A stretch of DNA of 64,000 nucleotides from JBDTVS01 sp040007095. Lineage in GTDB: Bacteria; Acidobacteriota; Vicinamibacteria; Vicinamibacterales; CAVVIG01. Below the pieces are notes generated by a model, which saw nothing but the letters and a program-made list of their open reading frames with translations, did not search any database and was not told the origin of the DNA. Where the stretch lies: assembly GCA_040007095.1 (NCBI GenBank), contig JBDTVS010000090.1:1-64000 (forward strand), in the 5' to 3' direction. Shown piece by piece: positions 62,985-64,000 of the stretch (position 1 is its first letter; each line of letters begins with the position of its first letter). Both the position numbers and the translations under genes were made by a program.

Positions 62985-64000
62985 ATGCGTTTGTGCTCTC
63001 GCGCGTTGCTACTTCTGACCGCGCTGTTCGTTCTCCCCATCGCCGCTCACGCCCAGGCATCCATCGCGGGAGTCGTGAAGGATGGGTCGGGCGCGGTGTT
63101 GCCCGGCGTCACGGTGGAAGCCGCCAGCCCCGTCCTGATTGAGAAGGTCCGTTCAGCCATCACCGACGGCACGGGTCAGTACCGCATCGTCAACCTGCTG
63201 CCCGGCACCTATACCGTGACGTTCACGCTGCCTGGCTTCAGCGTCGTCAGGCGCGAAGGCATCGAGCTCACGGGCGCGTTCACCGCGGCTGTCAACGCCG
63301 ACTTGAAGGTCGGGGGCGTGTCCGAGACGATCACGGTCAGCGGCGAAACGCCGATCGTCGACACCCAGAGCGTACGACGTCAGACCACGATCAGCAGTGA
63401 GGTGCTGACTTCCATCCCGACGGCGCGCTCGTGGGCAGCCACCGCCCTGTTGATTCCGGGCATCGTCACCATCGGCGGTGGTCCGACGGACATCCAGGTG
63501 ACACCACAGATGACGGTGTTCGGGGGCGCGGGCGGGCGCAACAATGAAGGCCGCATGCAGGTGGACGGCCTGAACGCCGGCGCCGGACTGGGCGGCAGCG
63601 GCGTGTCGACCTATGTGGCCGACATCTCGAACGCCCAGGAAATCGTGACGACGACTTCAGGCGGCCTGGGTGAAACCGAAGTCGGAGGCCCGACGCTGAG
63701 CATCATCCCGAAAAGTGGCGGCAATACGATCCGAGGCGCCGCGTACTTGAGCGGCGTCAGCAAGGGGATGGTCGGGAGCAATTACAGCGACGACTTGCGA
63801 GTGGCCGGCCTGACCACGCCCGGACAGCTGCTCAAACAATGGGACTACACGTTGGGGATCGGTGGGCCCATCAAGAAGGACCGCTTGTGGTACTACGCGA
63901 CGGCGCGGGAGGAAGGACAGCACCGTTCGATTCCGAACCTCTTCCCGAACCTCAATGCCGGCGATCCGACCAAGACACTATACGCGCCGGATCGCACCCG
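62985..64000 (+). CDS. Oar-like TonB-dependent outer membrane receptor (copy 2, cut by window end)
   Basis: About 338 residues are visible from ATG 62985, with TTGGAGC upstream. The signal peptide (LCSRALLLLTALFVLPIAAHAQ) and regulatory-like domain (ASIAGVVKDGSGAVLPGVTV) are followed by the plug (SETITVSGETPIVDTQSVRR, VDGLNAGAGLGGSG) and the beginning of the barrel (IGGPIKKDRLWYYATAREEG). The sequence is co-linear with copy 1 over the whole visible length and mostly identical in the first 140 residues, so the pair arose by tandem duplication. The gene is open at the window end. Confidence 0.92.
   Translation, partial: MRLCSRALLLLTALFVLPIAAHAQASIAGVVKDGSGAVLPGVTVEAASPVLIEKVRSAITDGTGQYRIVNLLPGTYTVTFTLPGFSVVRREGIELTGAFTAAVNADLKVGGVSETITVSGETPIVDTQSVRRQTTISSEVLTSIPTARSWAATALLIPGIVTIGGGPTDIQVTPQMTVFGGAGGRNNEGRMQVDGLNAGAGLGGSGVSTYVADISNAQEIVTTTSGGLGETEVGGPTLSIIPKSGGNTIRGAAYLSGVSKGMVGSNYSDDLRVAGLTTPGQLLKQWDYTLGIGGPIKKDRLWYYATAREEGQHRSIPNLFPNLNAGDPTKTLYAPDRT

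Overview
The window looks like a piece of chromosome from an uncultured acidobacterium, most likely of the Vicinamibacteria type. The reasons are the high GC content, TonB-dependent receptors with an N-terminal carboxypeptidase-regulatory-like domain (Oar type), CRTAC1/ASPIC-UnbV secreted proteins, a PadR regulator, many secreted amidohydrolases and hydrolases, a tandem family of secreted proteins of unknown function, and intergenic regions full of short palindromic repeats. No tRNA, rRNA, CRISPR array, insertion sequence with a transposase, phage gene or origin was seen. The lineage is an inference from gene content only.

Layout. 1-8 kb: the end of an amidase gene, two cyclophilin-type prolyl isomerases flanking a PhzF-like enzyme, an outer-membrane receptor, an FkbM methyltransferase preceded by a miniature inverted-repeat element, and an allantoinase. 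8.7-11.5 kb: a two-subunit molybdenum hydroxylase (2Fe-2S plus molybdopterin subunits). 11.6-18.7 kb, minus strand: DinB-like protein, RidA-like protein, a TMTC-like membrane/TPR protein, then an apparent operon GDSL hydrolase - carboxymuconolactone decarboxylase-like protein - amidohydrolase. 18.9-22.2 kb: a PadR regulator divergent from a redoxin and an unusual cytochrome c/copper monooxygenase/beta-propeller fusion. 22.4-26.2 kb: DsbA-like protein, acrylyl-CoA reductase-like protein and acyl-CoA synthetase. 26.1-30.1 kb: a tandem array of an uncharacterised secreted protein family (three intact genes, two decayed remnants).

30.6-39 kb is the most unusual stretch: an RdhA/QueG-like iron-sulfur protein, an asparagine-synthetase-like protein without the glutaminase cysteine, a 56-residue heptad-repeat protein, a coupled set of membrane proteins including a NapH/NosR-like polyferredoxin, and a coupled radical SAM/FAD-oxidoreductase pair whose radical SAM gene carries an in-frame palindromic insertion. 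39.3-50.6 kb is a tightly packed minus-strand run: acetyl-CoA synthetase, three FG-GAP/ASPIC proteins (one fused to TPRs), a TPR lipoprotein and an RnfD/UnbU-like membrane protein, most with 4-bp start/stop overlaps. 50.8-53.3 kb holds two DUF6644-like membrane proteins, a DUF6152-like protein and a distant relative of the 26-30 kb family. 53.5-59.5 kb encodes glycolate/lactate oxidation (glcD, glcE, glcF) divergent from a lactate permease. 59.6-64 kb holds two closely related Oar-like receptors in tandem, the second cut by the window end.

A theme across the window is that short dispersed repeats enter genes: one supplies a Shine-Dalgarno sequence, one sits in frame inside the radical SAM gene, one resembles a proline-rich linker in a CRTAC1 gene, and several lie exactly at start codons.
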